64,000 nt of DNA from Streptomyces tuirus. GTDB lineage: Bacteria > Actinomycetota > Actinomycetes > Streptomycetales > Streptomycetaceae. The translations under genes and the position numbers were made by a program. The DNA lies in NCBI RefSeq assembly GCF_014701095.1, contig NZ_AP023439.1, positions 5,072,001 through 5,136,000 on the forward strand. Direction: 5' to 3'. The notes beneath the pieces were generated by a model. That model was not told where the DNA came from, did not search any database, and saw nothing but the letters and a program-made list of their open reading frames with translations. Positions 8,078-15,569 of the stretch are shown here, in pieces. Every line of letters starts with the position of its first letter. The stretch's first letter is position 1.

Positions 8078-9163
8078 GTGCATGCTTTGTCACACGGCAC
8101 CACACCGACACCGGTCACGATCGCAGTTCCACCTTCGCTCTCTCTCCCGGTGATCGAGGCGGAGTTTCCCCGGCAACTCCACCCGTATTGGCCCAAGTGT
8201 CAGGAGAAGACCCGGGCCTGGCTGCTCGAAAAGCGGCTCATGTCGGCGGACAAGGTGGAGGCATATGCCGACGGCCTTTGCTACACCGACCTCATGGCCG
8301 GGTACTACATCGGCGCCTCCGACGAGGTCATGCAGGCGATCGCCGACTACAGCGCGTGGTTCTTCGTCTGGGACGACCGTCACGACCGCGACATCGTGCA
8401 CGGCCGTCCTGTCGCCTGGCGGCTCCTGAGGGACCGGCTGCACACGGCCCTCGACTCCCCCGAGGAGCACCTGCACCACGAGGACCCACTGGTCGCGGGG
8501 TTCGCCGACAGCGTGCTGCGGCTGTACGCGTTCCTGGGCCAGACGTGGAACCTCCGGTTCGCCCGGCACTTCCACGCGGTGATCGACGCCTATGACCGGG
8601 AGTTCCACAACCGCACCCAGGGCATCGTCCCGACGGTCGAGGAATACCTCCAACTGCGCCGGCTCACGTTCGCGCACTGGATATGGACGGATCTGCTGGA
8701 GCCGACCGCCGGCTGTGAATTCCCCGACGCCGTGCGGAACCACCCGGCGTATCGGCGGGCGGCGCTGCTCAGCCAGGAATTCGCCGCCTGGTACAACGAT
8801 CTGTGCTCGCTCCCGAAGGAAATCGCGGGCGACGAGGTGCACAATCTCGGAATCAGCCTCATCACCCATGAGGGGCTGACTCTGGAACAGGCCGTCGCGG
8901 AAGTCAGGTGCCGAGTCGAGAAAACCATCACGGGTTTCCTCGAAGTCGAGCAGGAAGCGTTGCGGTTCGCCGACGACCTCGCCGACGGATCCGTGCGGGG
9001 AAAGGAATTGAGCGCCGCCGTGCGGGCCTGCCTGAGCAATATGCGGAACTGGTTCAGTTCCGTCTACTGGTTCCACCACGAGTCCGGCCGGTACATGGTC
9101 GACAGCTGGGACGACCGGTCCACGCCCCCGTACGTCAACAACGAAGCGGCAGGTGAGAAATGA
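8078..9163 (+). CDS. cyc1: epi-isozizaene synthase (sesquiterpene cyclase)
   Basis: This enzyme converts farnesyl diphosphate to epi-isozizaene, the first step of albaflavenone biosynthesis. The 361-residue length equals that of the S. coelicolor enzyme as I remember it, and the sequence looks like a close orthologue. The aspartate-rich motif DDRHD is at 99-103, and the Mg-binding triad falls at Asn240, Ser244 and Glu248 (NDLCSLPKE). The start is the GTG at 8078. The stop overlaps the cytochrome P450 start (ATGA), so the two steps are translationally coupled. There is no signal peptide. Confidence 0.95.
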   Translation: MHALSHGTTPTPVTIAVPPSLSLPVIEAEFPRQLHPYWPKCQEKTRAWLLEKRLMSADKVEAYADGLCYTDLMAGYYIGASDEVMQAIADYSAWFFVWDDRHDRDIVHGRPVAWRLLRDRLHTALDSPEEHLHHEDPLVAGFADSVLRLYAFLGQTWNLRFARHFHAVIDAYDREFHNRTQGIVPTVEEYLQLRRLTFAHWIWTDLLEPTAGCEFPDAVRNHPAYRRAALLSQEFAAWYNDLCSLPKEIAGDEVHNLGISLITHEGLTLEQAVAEVRCRVEKTITGFLEVEQEALRFADDLADGSVRGKELSAAVRACLSNMRNWFSSVYWFHHESGRYMVDSWDDRSTPPYVNNEAAGEK

Positions 9164-10530
9164 CCGTCGAGTCTGTGCAGCCCGAAACCCCGCCGGCCCT
9201 GGAGCTGCGGGAGCCGCCCCGGGCGGGCGGAGGCGTCCCCGTGCTCGGGCACGGCTGGAAGCTGGCCCGCGACCCGCTGGCCTTCATGTCCCGGCTGCGC
9301 GAGCACGGCGACGTCGTGCGGCTGAAGCTCGGGCCGAAGACGGTGTACGCGGTCACCACCCCGGCCCTGACCGGCGCCCTGGCGCTGAGCAACGACTTCA
9401 TCATCGCCGGACCGTTGTGGGAGTCCCTGGAGGGTCTGCTCGGCAAGCAGGGCGTGGCCACGGCGAACGGCCCGCGCCACCGGCGCCAGCGGCGCACCAT
9501 CCAGCCCGCCTTCCGGCTCGACGCCATCCCCGGCTACGGCCCGATCATGGAGGAGGAGGCACACGCGCTCGCCGAGCGCTGGAAGCCCGGCGAGACGATC
9601 GACTGCACGTCGGAGTCCTTCCGGGTGGCCGTGCGCATCGCGGCCCGCTGTCTGCTGCGCGGCGACTACATGGACGAACGGGCGGAGCGGCTGTGCGTCG
9701 CCCTCGCCACCGTCTTCCGCGGGATGTACCGGCGGATGGTGGTCCCGCTCGGACCGCTCTACAACCTGCCGCTCCCGGCCAATCGCGAATTCAACCGGGC
9801 CTTGGCCGATTTGCATCTCCTCGTCGACGAGATCGTCGCCGAGCGCCGGGCATCCGGTCAAAAGCCGGACGATTTGCTGACGGCATTGCTCGAGGCGAAG
9901 GACGAGAATGGCGACCCGATCGGGGAACAGGAGATCCACGATCAAGTCGTCGCGATCCTCACCCCCGGCAGCGAAACCATCGCCTCCACGATCATGTGGC
10001 TCTTGCATATGCTCGCGGAGCACCCCGAACACGCCGACCGGGTGCATGACGAAGTGCAAGCCGTCACCGGTGGGAGGCCGGTGGCATTCGCAGACGTCCG
10101 AGGACTCAGGCACACCAACAATGTCGTCGTCGAGTCCATGCGTTTGAGCCCGGCCGTCTGGATTCTCACCCGCCGGGCGGTGCGGGACACGGAACTCGGT
10201 GGATACAGTATTCCGTCCGGGGCGGACATCATCTACAGCCCGTACGCGATCCAGCGCGATCCGAAGTCGTACGAGCGGCACCTGGAGTTCGACCCCGACC
10301 GCTGGCTTCCGGACCGGGTCACCGACATCCCGAAGCACGCCATGAGCCCCTTCAGTGTGGGCAACCGCAAGTGCCCCAGCGACCACTTCTCGATGGCCCA
10401 GCTGACGCTGGTCACGGCGGCGCTGGCGACGAAGTACCGCTTCGAGCAGGTGCCGGGCTCGAAGGACGCCACCCGTGTCGGCATCACGCTGCGGCCGCAC
10501 GACCTGCGGGTGCGGCCGGTGGCGAGGTGA
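9160..10530 (+). CDS. cyp170A1: cytochrome P450 CYP170A1-like, albaflavenone synthase
   Basis: This P450 oxidises epi-isozizaene through albaflavenols to albaflavenone. Visible features are the ExxR motif (ESMR), an I-helix segment TPGSETIAST, and the haem-ligand loop FSVGNRKCPSDHF with Cys405; the PSD after the cysteine instead of the usual Gly is, as I recall, characteristic of the CYP170 family. The characterised S. coelicolor orthologue also has a moonlighting farnesene-synthase activity in a second active site; whether this one does cannot be judged by eye. It overlaps the cyclase stop by four bases. The convergent nrdS gene ends 12 bases downstream. Confidence 0.94.
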   Translation: MTVESVQPETPPALELREPPRAGGGVPVLGHGWKLARDPLAFMSRLREHGDVVRLKLGPKTVYAVTTPALTGALALSNDFIIAGPLWESLEGLLGKQGVATANGPRHRRQRRTIQPAFRLDAIPGYGPIMEEEAHALAERWKPGETIDCTSESFRVAVRIAARCLLRGDYMDERAERLCVALATVFRGMYRRMVVPLGPLYNLPLPANREFNRALADLHLLVDEIVAERRASGQKPDDLLTALLEAKDENGDPIGEQEIHDQVVAILTPGSETIASTIMWLLHMLAEHPEHADRVHDEVQAVTGGRPVAFADVRGLRHTNNVVVESMRLSPAVWILTRRAVRDTELGGYSIPSGADIIYSPYAIQRDPKSYERHLEFDPDRWLPDRVTDIPKHAMSPFSVGNRKCPSDHFSMAQLTLVTAALATKYRFEQVPGSKDATRVGITLRPHDLRVRPVAR

Positions 10531-10542
10531 GAATCCCCGGGC

Positions 10543-11505
10543 TCAGGCCGCCTCGGGGCCCCTGAACGTCCGCCGGTAGGCGTTCGGGGTCGTCCCCACC
10601 GCCCGGACGAAGTGGTGGCGCAGTGTGGCCGCGTTGCCGAACCCCGTTCGGCCGGCGATGGCGTCCATGGTCTCGTCCGTCGCCTCCAGCAGCCGCTGGG
10701 CCAGCAGCACGCGCTGGCGCAGGATCCAGCGGTAGGGAGTGGTCCCGGTCTCCTGCTGGAAGCGGCGGGCGAAGGTGCGCGGGGACATGTGGGCGTGGAT
10801 GGCGAGCTGCTCGACGGTGACCTCCTCGTCGAGATGGCGCTCCATCCACGCCAGCACCTCGCCGATCGTGTCGCCCTCGGGGTGGGGGAGGGGGCGCTCG
10901 ATGTACTGGGCCTGGCCGCCGTCGCGGTGCGGCGGCACCACCATCCGCCGGGCGATCTTGTTGGCGACCTCGGTGCCCTGCTCCTTGCGCACCAGGTGGA
11001 GGCAGGCGTCGATGCCGGCGGCCGTGCCGGCGGAGGTGATCACCGGGTCCTCGTCGACGTAGAGCACGTCCGGCTCGACGACCACGCCGGGGTACAGCCG
11101 GGCGAGGTCCGTCGCGTGCTTCCAGTGCGTGGCGCACCGGCGGCCGTCCAGCAGTCCGGCCGCGGCCAGCACGAAGACACCGGAGCAGACGCTCAGCACG
11201 CGCGCCCCGCGGTCGACCGCGCGGCGCAGCGCGTCCAGCAGCTCCGGCGGGAAGTCCCGGGACGCGTAGCTGTGCCCCGCGGGCACGGCGATCAGATCGG
11301 CCGTCTCCAGCCGCTCCAGACCGTGCTCCACCTGGAGCGAGAAGCCCGAGTTCATCCGCAGGACCGGGCCCTCGGCCGAGGCGACGGCGAAGTCGTAGAC
11401 CGGCAGGCCCTCGTCGCTCCGGTCCGTGCCGAAGACTTCGCACACCACACCGAGTTCAAAGGGGTTCACGCCGTCGAGGAGGGCGACGGCCACGTTCTGC
11501 AGCAT
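10543..11505 (-). CDS. nrdS: GlxA-family AraC-type regulator (NrdS)
   Basis: A 320-residue regulator with an N-terminal DJ-1/PfpI-like domain (VCSGVFVLAAAGLL around the cysteine elbow) and a C-terminal AraC/XylS double helix-turn-helix (LAIHAHMSPRTFARRF and AGRTGFGNAATLRHHF). In S. coelicolor the third gene of the class Ia ribonucleotide reductase operon nrdABS encodes an AraC-like protein of unknown function. Here it lies 248 bases downstream of nrdB on the same strand, with a small opposite-strand gene between. Direct control of nrd genes has not, to my knowledge, been shown, so the symbol rests on position and family. Confidence 0.8.
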   Translation of the reverse strand: MLQNVAVALLDGVNPFELGVVCEVFGTDRSDEGLPVYDFAVASAEGPVLRMNSGFSLQVEHGLERLETADLIAVPAGHSYASRDFPPELLDALRRAVDRGARVLSVCSGVFVLAAAGLLDGRRCATHWKHATDLARLYPGVVVEPDVLYVDEDPVITSAGTAAGIDACLHLVRKEQGTEVANKIARRMVVPPHRDGGQAQYIERPLPHPEGDTIGEVLAWMERHLDEEVTVEQLAIHAHMSPRTFARRFQQETGTTPYRWILRQRVLLAQRLLEATDETMDAIAGRTGFGNAATLRHHFVRAVGTTPNAYRRTFRGPEAA

Positions 11506-11598
11506 GGATCCAGTGTGCCTCGTCCTTGGCAGGAATTCGAGGGTCTACGGCAGTACTGCCACTGACGGTAAGGAGTAATCGGCGCGACAGTGGTGTCC

Positions 11599-11841
11599 AT
11601 GAACACGAACCAGATCGAAGCACTCATCGGACTGTCCGCCACCTTCGGGATCCTGGTCCTCCTGATCCTCCCGTCCGTGATCGGCCTGGTGCGCGAGCGG
11701 CGCATCGACCGTCAGATCCGGGAGGCCCAGGAGGCCCGCGGAGAGCGTCCGGCTCAGAAGTCCTCGTCCAGGTCGACGGTGCCCTCCACCGCCACCTGGT
11801 ACGCGGAGGGCCGCCGCTCGAAGAAGTTGGTCAACTCCTGA
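11599..11841 (+). CDS. small single-span membrane protein, overlapping the nrdB 3' end
   Basis: The product starts MNTNQIEALIG and has one strong hydrophobic segment (about residues 8-28, ending LPSVIGLV), then a charged RERRIDRQIREAQEARGER stretch. This amphiphilic design with positive-inside charge is typical of real small Streptomyces membrane proteins and unlike antisense noise. The ATG at 11599 is preceded by a GTG in frame at 11590. The last ~29 codons lie antisense to the end of nrdB, so that tail has Ser/Arg-rich low-information content. No function can be assigned. Confidence 0.5.
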   Translation: MNTNQIEALIGLSATFGILVLLILPSVIGLVRERRIDRQIREAQEARGERPAQKSSSRSTVPSTATWYAEGRRSKKLVNS

Positions 11842-12761
11842 ACCCCCTGGAGCTCCATGAACGAGAAGGGGTTCTCCGAGCCGTGGACCGGAGCGAAGCC
11901 CAGGCGGGTGAGCCGCTGGTCGGCGACGCACTCCAGGTACTGCCGCATCGACTCGGTGTTCATGCCCGGCAGGCCGTCACCGCACAGGTCGCGCGCGAAC
12001 TGCAGCTCGGCCTCGACGGCCTCCCGGAGCATGTCCGTCACCTCCTGCTGGAGCCGGTCGTCGAACAGCTCCGGCTCCTCCTTGCGGACCGTGTCGACCA
12101 CGTCGAAGGCGAAGGACATGTGCATCGTCTCGTCGCGGAACACCCAGTTGGTGCCGGTGGCCAGGCCGTGCAGCAGGCCCCGGCTGCGGAACCAGTAGAC
12201 GTAGGCGAAGGCGCCGTAGAAGAACAGGCCCTCGATGCACGCGGCGAAGCAGATCAGGTTGAGCAGGAACCGGCGGCGGTCGGCCCGGGTCTCCAGCCGG
12301 TCCAGCTTCTCCACCGAGTCCATCCACTTGAAGCAGAACGACGCCTTCTCGCGGATGGACGGGATGTTCTCCACGGCGGCGAAGGCCGCAGTGCGGTCCT
12401 CCGGGTCGGGCAGATAGGTGTCGAGCAGCGTCAGATAGAACTGGACGTGCACGGCCTCCTCGAAGAGCTGACGGCTCAGATACAGCCGCGCCTCGGGGGA
12501 GTTGATGTGCTTGTACAGCGTCAGCACCAGGTTGTTCGCGACGATCGAGTCGCCCGTGGCGAAGAAGGCCACCAGCCGGCCGATCAGGTGCTGCTCCGCC
12601 GGTGACAGCTTGGCGAGGTCGGCGACGTCCGAGTGGAGGTCGACCTCCTCCACGGTCCAGGTGTTCTTGATGGCGTCCCGGTAGCGCTCGTAGAAGTCCG
12701 GGTAGCGCATGGGACGCAGGGTGAGCTCGAAGCCGGGGTCGAGAAGGTTCTGGGTGCTCAT
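11754..12761 (-). CDS. nrdB: class Ia ribonucleoside-diphosphate reductase, beta subunit
   Basis: The 335-residue small subunit carries the di-iron/tyrosyl-radical centre that starts ribonucleotide reduction. Recognisable ferritin-like helices include the metal-ligand segments with EEAVHVQFY and RDETMHMSFAF. The gene starts at 12761 inside the nrdA stop codon (TAATG), so translation is coupled. It shares the cobalamin riboswitch upstream of nrdA: when B12 is plentiful this oxygen-dependent enzyme is shut off in favour of the B12-dependent NrdJ, as described in S. coelicolor. The 3' end overlaps a convergent small membrane-protein gene by 88 bases. Confidence 0.95.
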   Translation of the reverse strand: MSTQNLLDPGFELTLRPMRYPDFYERYRDAIKNTWTVEEVDLHSDVADLAKLSPAEQHLIGRLVAFFATGDSIVANNLVLTLYKHINSPEARLYLSRQLFEEAVHVQFYLTLLDTYLPDPEDRTAAFAAVENIPSIREKASFCFKWMDSVEKLDRLETRADRRRFLLNLICFAACIEGLFFYGAFAYVYWFRSRGLLHGLATGTNWVFRDETMHMSFAFDVVDTVRKEEPELFDDRLQQEVTDMLREAVEAELQFARDLCGDGLPGMNTESMRQYLECVADQRLTRLGFAPVHGSENPFSFMELQGVQELTNFFERRPSAYQVAVEGTVDLDEDF

Positions 12762-15118
12762 TACTGGCAGGCCTCGCAGGACTCGGGGTTTTCCAGGGAG
12801 CAGGCGACCGCTTCGGGATCCGGGGTGGCCTGCGCGGGGACGGTGGCCTGGGCGGCACGGGCGATGCGGGTCGCCGGGCGCGAGCGCAGGTAGTACGTGG
12901 TCTTCAGCCCGGACTTCCAGGCGTAGGCGTACATCGAGGAGAGCTTGCCGATGGTCGGCGTCTCCAGGAACAGGTTCAGTGACTGGGACTGGTCCAGGAA
13001 CGGCGTCCTGGCCGCCGCCATGTCGATCAGGCCGCGCTGCGGGATCTCCCACGCCGTGCGGTAGAGGGCGCGCACGTCCTCGGGGATCCAGGCGAAGTCC
13101 TGCACCGAGCCGCTGGCCTCACGCAGGGCCTCCCGGCTGCGGGCGTCCCACACGCCGAGCCGCTTGAGCTCGTCCACCAGGTAGGAGTTGACCTGGAGGA
13201 ACTCACCCGACAGCGTCTCGCGCTTGAACAGGTTGGACACCTGCGGCTCGATGCACTCGTACACGCCCGCGATCGAGGCGATGGTGGCCGTGGGGGCGAT
13301 GGCGAGGAGCAGCGAGTTGCGCATGCCGGTCGTGGCGATGCGCTCGCGCAGCGCCGCCCAGCGCTCCGGCCAGGTCAGCTCCACGTCGTAGTGGTCGGGG
13401 TGCAGTACGCCCCGGGCCGTACGGGTCTTCTTCCAGGCCGGCAGCGGGCCGCTCCGCTCGGCGAGGTCGGCGGAGGCCTCGTACGCGGCGAGCATGATCC
13501 GCTCGGCGATGCGGGTGGAGAGGGCCTTGGCCTGAGGCGAGTCGAAGGGCAGGCGCAGCTTGAAGAAGACGTCCTGAAGGCCCATCGCGCCGAGGCCGAC
13601 CGGACGCCAGCGGGCGTTGGAGCGGCCCGCCTGCTCGGTCGGGTAGAAGTTGATGTCGACGACCCGGTCGAGGAAGGTCACGGCCGTACGGACGGTCTCG
13701 TCCAGTCGCTCCCAGTCCAGGCCGCCGGTCGATGTGTCGACAAAGGAACCCAGGTTGACCGAGCCCAGGTTGCAGACCGCCGTCTCCCCGTCGCTGGTGA
13801 CCTCCAGGATCTCCGTGCAGAGGTTGGAGGAGTGGACGACGTGGCCCGGCTCGGCCGTCTGGTTGGCGGTGCGGTTGGCGGCGTCCTTGAAGGTCATCCA
13901 GCCGTTGCCGGTCTGCGCGAGGGTGCGCATCATGCGGCCGTACAGCTCACGGGCGGGCAGGGTCTTCCTCGCCAGGCCCTTCGCCTCGGCCGCCCGGTAC
14001 GCCGCGTCGAACTCCTCGCCCCACAGGTCGACCAGCTCGGGCACGTCCGAGGGGGAGAACAGCGACCACTGCCCGTCGGCGTTCACGCGCCGCATGAACT
14101 CGTCCGGCACCCAGTGCGCCAGGTTCAGGTTGTGCGTGCGGCGGGCGTCCTCGCCGGTGTTGTCGCGCAGCTCCAGGAACTCCTCGATGTCGGAGTGCCA
14201 GGTCTCCAGGTAGACCGCGGCCGCGCCCTTGCGCCGGCCGCCCTGGTTCACGGCGGCGACCGAGGCGTCGAGGGTCTTCAGGAACGGGACGATGCCGTTG
14301 GAGTGCCCGTTGGTGCCGCGGATCAGCGAACCGCGGGCGCGGATGCGGGAGTAGGCGACTCCGATGCCCCCGGCGTGCTTCGACAGCCGGGCCACCTGGT
14401 GGTAGCGGTCGTAGATGGAGTCCAGCTCGTCCTTGGGGGAGTCGAGGAGGTAGCAGGACGACATCTGCGGGTGCCGGGTCCCCGAGTTGAAGAGGGTGGG
14501 GGAGGAGGGGAGGTAGTCGAGGCGGCTCATGAGCCCGTACAGGGCCGCGACCTCCTCCAGCGCACGGGTGGTGTCGTCCTCCGCGAGGCCGCTCGCCACC
14601 CGCAGCATGAAGTGCTGGGGCGTCTCGACGACCTTGCGGGTGATCGGGTGCCGGAGCAGGTAGCGGCTGTGCAGGGTGCGCAGGCCGAAGTAGCCGAAGC
14701 GGTCGTCGGCGCCGGTGTCGATCAGGGCGTCGAGCCGGGCCGCGTGCACCCGGACGAACTCGGCGGTGCGGTCGGCGATGAGGCCCTCTCGGTGGCCGAC
14801 CGCCACGGACTCGGTGAAAGACGTGACGCCCTGCGAGGCGGCCTCCTCGCGGATGCCGATGGTCAGCAGCCGGGCGGCCAGCCGGGAGTAGGCGGGATCC
14901 TCGGAGATCAGACCGGCCGCGGCCTCTGTCGCCAGTTCCCGCAACTCCGCCTCGTCCGCGGCGGCGGACCGGCCGCGCAGCGCGGCGGCGGCGACCCGGC
15001 CGGGGTCGGCGTCGGGGAGGTCGGCGGTCAGCTCGGTCAGGGTCCGCAGCAGCGCGGTACCGGGAGCGTCCTGCTCCTCCTCGGCGGCTGAGACCGGTTC
15101 GGCTGGCGCGATGGTCAC
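12761..15118 (-). CDS. nrdA: class Ia ribonucleoside-diphosphate reductase, alpha subunit
   Basis: The 785-residue large subunit holds the active-site cysteines that reduce nucleoside diphosphates to deoxynucleotides. Family segments include NLCTEI, CNLGSVNLG and RPVGLGAMGLQD. The protein ends CEACQ; the Cys781/Cys784 pair is the redox shuttle reduced by thioredoxin or glutaredoxin. I use the GTG at 15118 (VTIAPAEP), which is just downstream of a GGGAGAG. The frame is open upstream but would run into the riboswitch. The stop shares one base with the nrdB start. Confidence 0.95.
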   Translation of the reverse strand: MTIAPAEPVSAAEEEQDAPGTALLRTLTELTADLPDADPGRVAAAALRGRSAAADEAELRELATEAAAGLISEDPAYSRLAARLLTIGIREEAASQGVTSFTESVAVGHREGLIADRTAEFVRVHAARLDALIDTGADDRFGYFGLRTLHSRYLLRHPITRKVVETPQHFMLRVASGLAEDDTTRALEEVAALYGLMSRLDYLPSSPTLFNSGTRHPQMSSCYLLDSPKDELDSIYDRYHQVARLSKHAGGIGVAYSRIRARGSLIRGTNGHSNGIVPFLKTLDASVAAVNQGGRRKGAAAVYLETWHSDIEEFLELRDNTGEDARRTHNLNLAHWVPDEFMRRVNADGQWSLFSPSDVPELVDLWGEEFDAAYRAAEAKGLARKTLPARELYGRMMRTLAQTGNGWMTFKDAANRTANQTAEPGHVVHSSNLCTEILEVTSDGETAVCNLGSVNLGSFVDTSTGGLDWERLDETVRTAVTFLDRVVDINFYPTEQAGRSNARWRPVGLGAMGLQDVFFKLRLPFDSPQAKALSTRIAERIMLAAYEASADLAERSGPLPAWKKTRTARGVLHPDHYDVELTWPERWAALRERIATTGMRNSLLLAIAPTATIASIAGVYECIEPQVSNLFKRETLSGEFLQVNSYLVDELKRLGVWDARSREALREASGSVQDFAWIPEDVRALYRTAWEIPQRGLIDMAAARTPFLDQSQSLNLFLETPTIGKLSSMYAYAWKSGLKTTYYLRSRPATRIARAAQATVPAQATPDPEAVACSLENPESCEACQ

Positions 15119-15230
15119 GTGGGGCTCTCCCTCGCTCGGCACGGGGCCTCGTCGAGGGCAGGGGGCAGCACACGAGCGCACGCGGCGTCGCGTCCACCGG
15201 CCCATTCCACGAGGCCCGGACGTCAGGGCA

Positions 15231-15397
15231 CACCGGCCGGGTGGCCGGGTGCGCTGTCGGCAGGTCCTCGGACTGACGCCCATGCGCCGATATGGGCATG
15301 GGTACACCGTTGCGGGACAGTTCCGGATTCGCACCGGATTCCCCTGCGGCGACAGCGAGCATGAGCATACATCTTGTGCCGGGCCGGGTTGGCACCC
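15231..15397 (-). promoter_or_regulatory. cobalamin (B12) riboswitch upstream of nrdAB
   Basis: On the minus strand, GGGAATCCGGTGCGAATCC is followed by AACTGTCCCGCAACGGTG (about 15344-15307), then AGTCCGAGGACCTGCCGAC (about 15274-15256), the conserved core and B12 box of cobalamin riboswitches. The aptamer begins near 15397 with GGTGCC. Just downstream, CACCGGCC and GGCC(G)GGTG (15231-15251) can form a hairpin that may serve as the expression platform. About 110 bases separate it from the nrdA start. Repression of nrdABS by B12 through this element is known in S. coelicolor. Confidence 0.9.
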
Positions 15398-15569
15398 CCA
15401 GATGTTGTGTCGCGGTGGTGTCGGAGCGTCAGCTGATGGATGAGGAGAGTGATCCCTCGGGGCGTGTCCCACCGGGTTGCGGGGCGTGCCTGGAGTGCTT
15501 CCATGGAAGTAGGTGCCGGCGCCCGTCAGATCCTCCGCAGCGGAAGTCCTCTCGGAGGGAGCAAGCGCC

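Noticed and set aside
15318..15344. GGAAT on the minus strand as a sigma-R promoter for nrdA
   Set aside because: Eighteen bases later the sequence is TGT, not GTT, and the motif is part of the riboswitch core.
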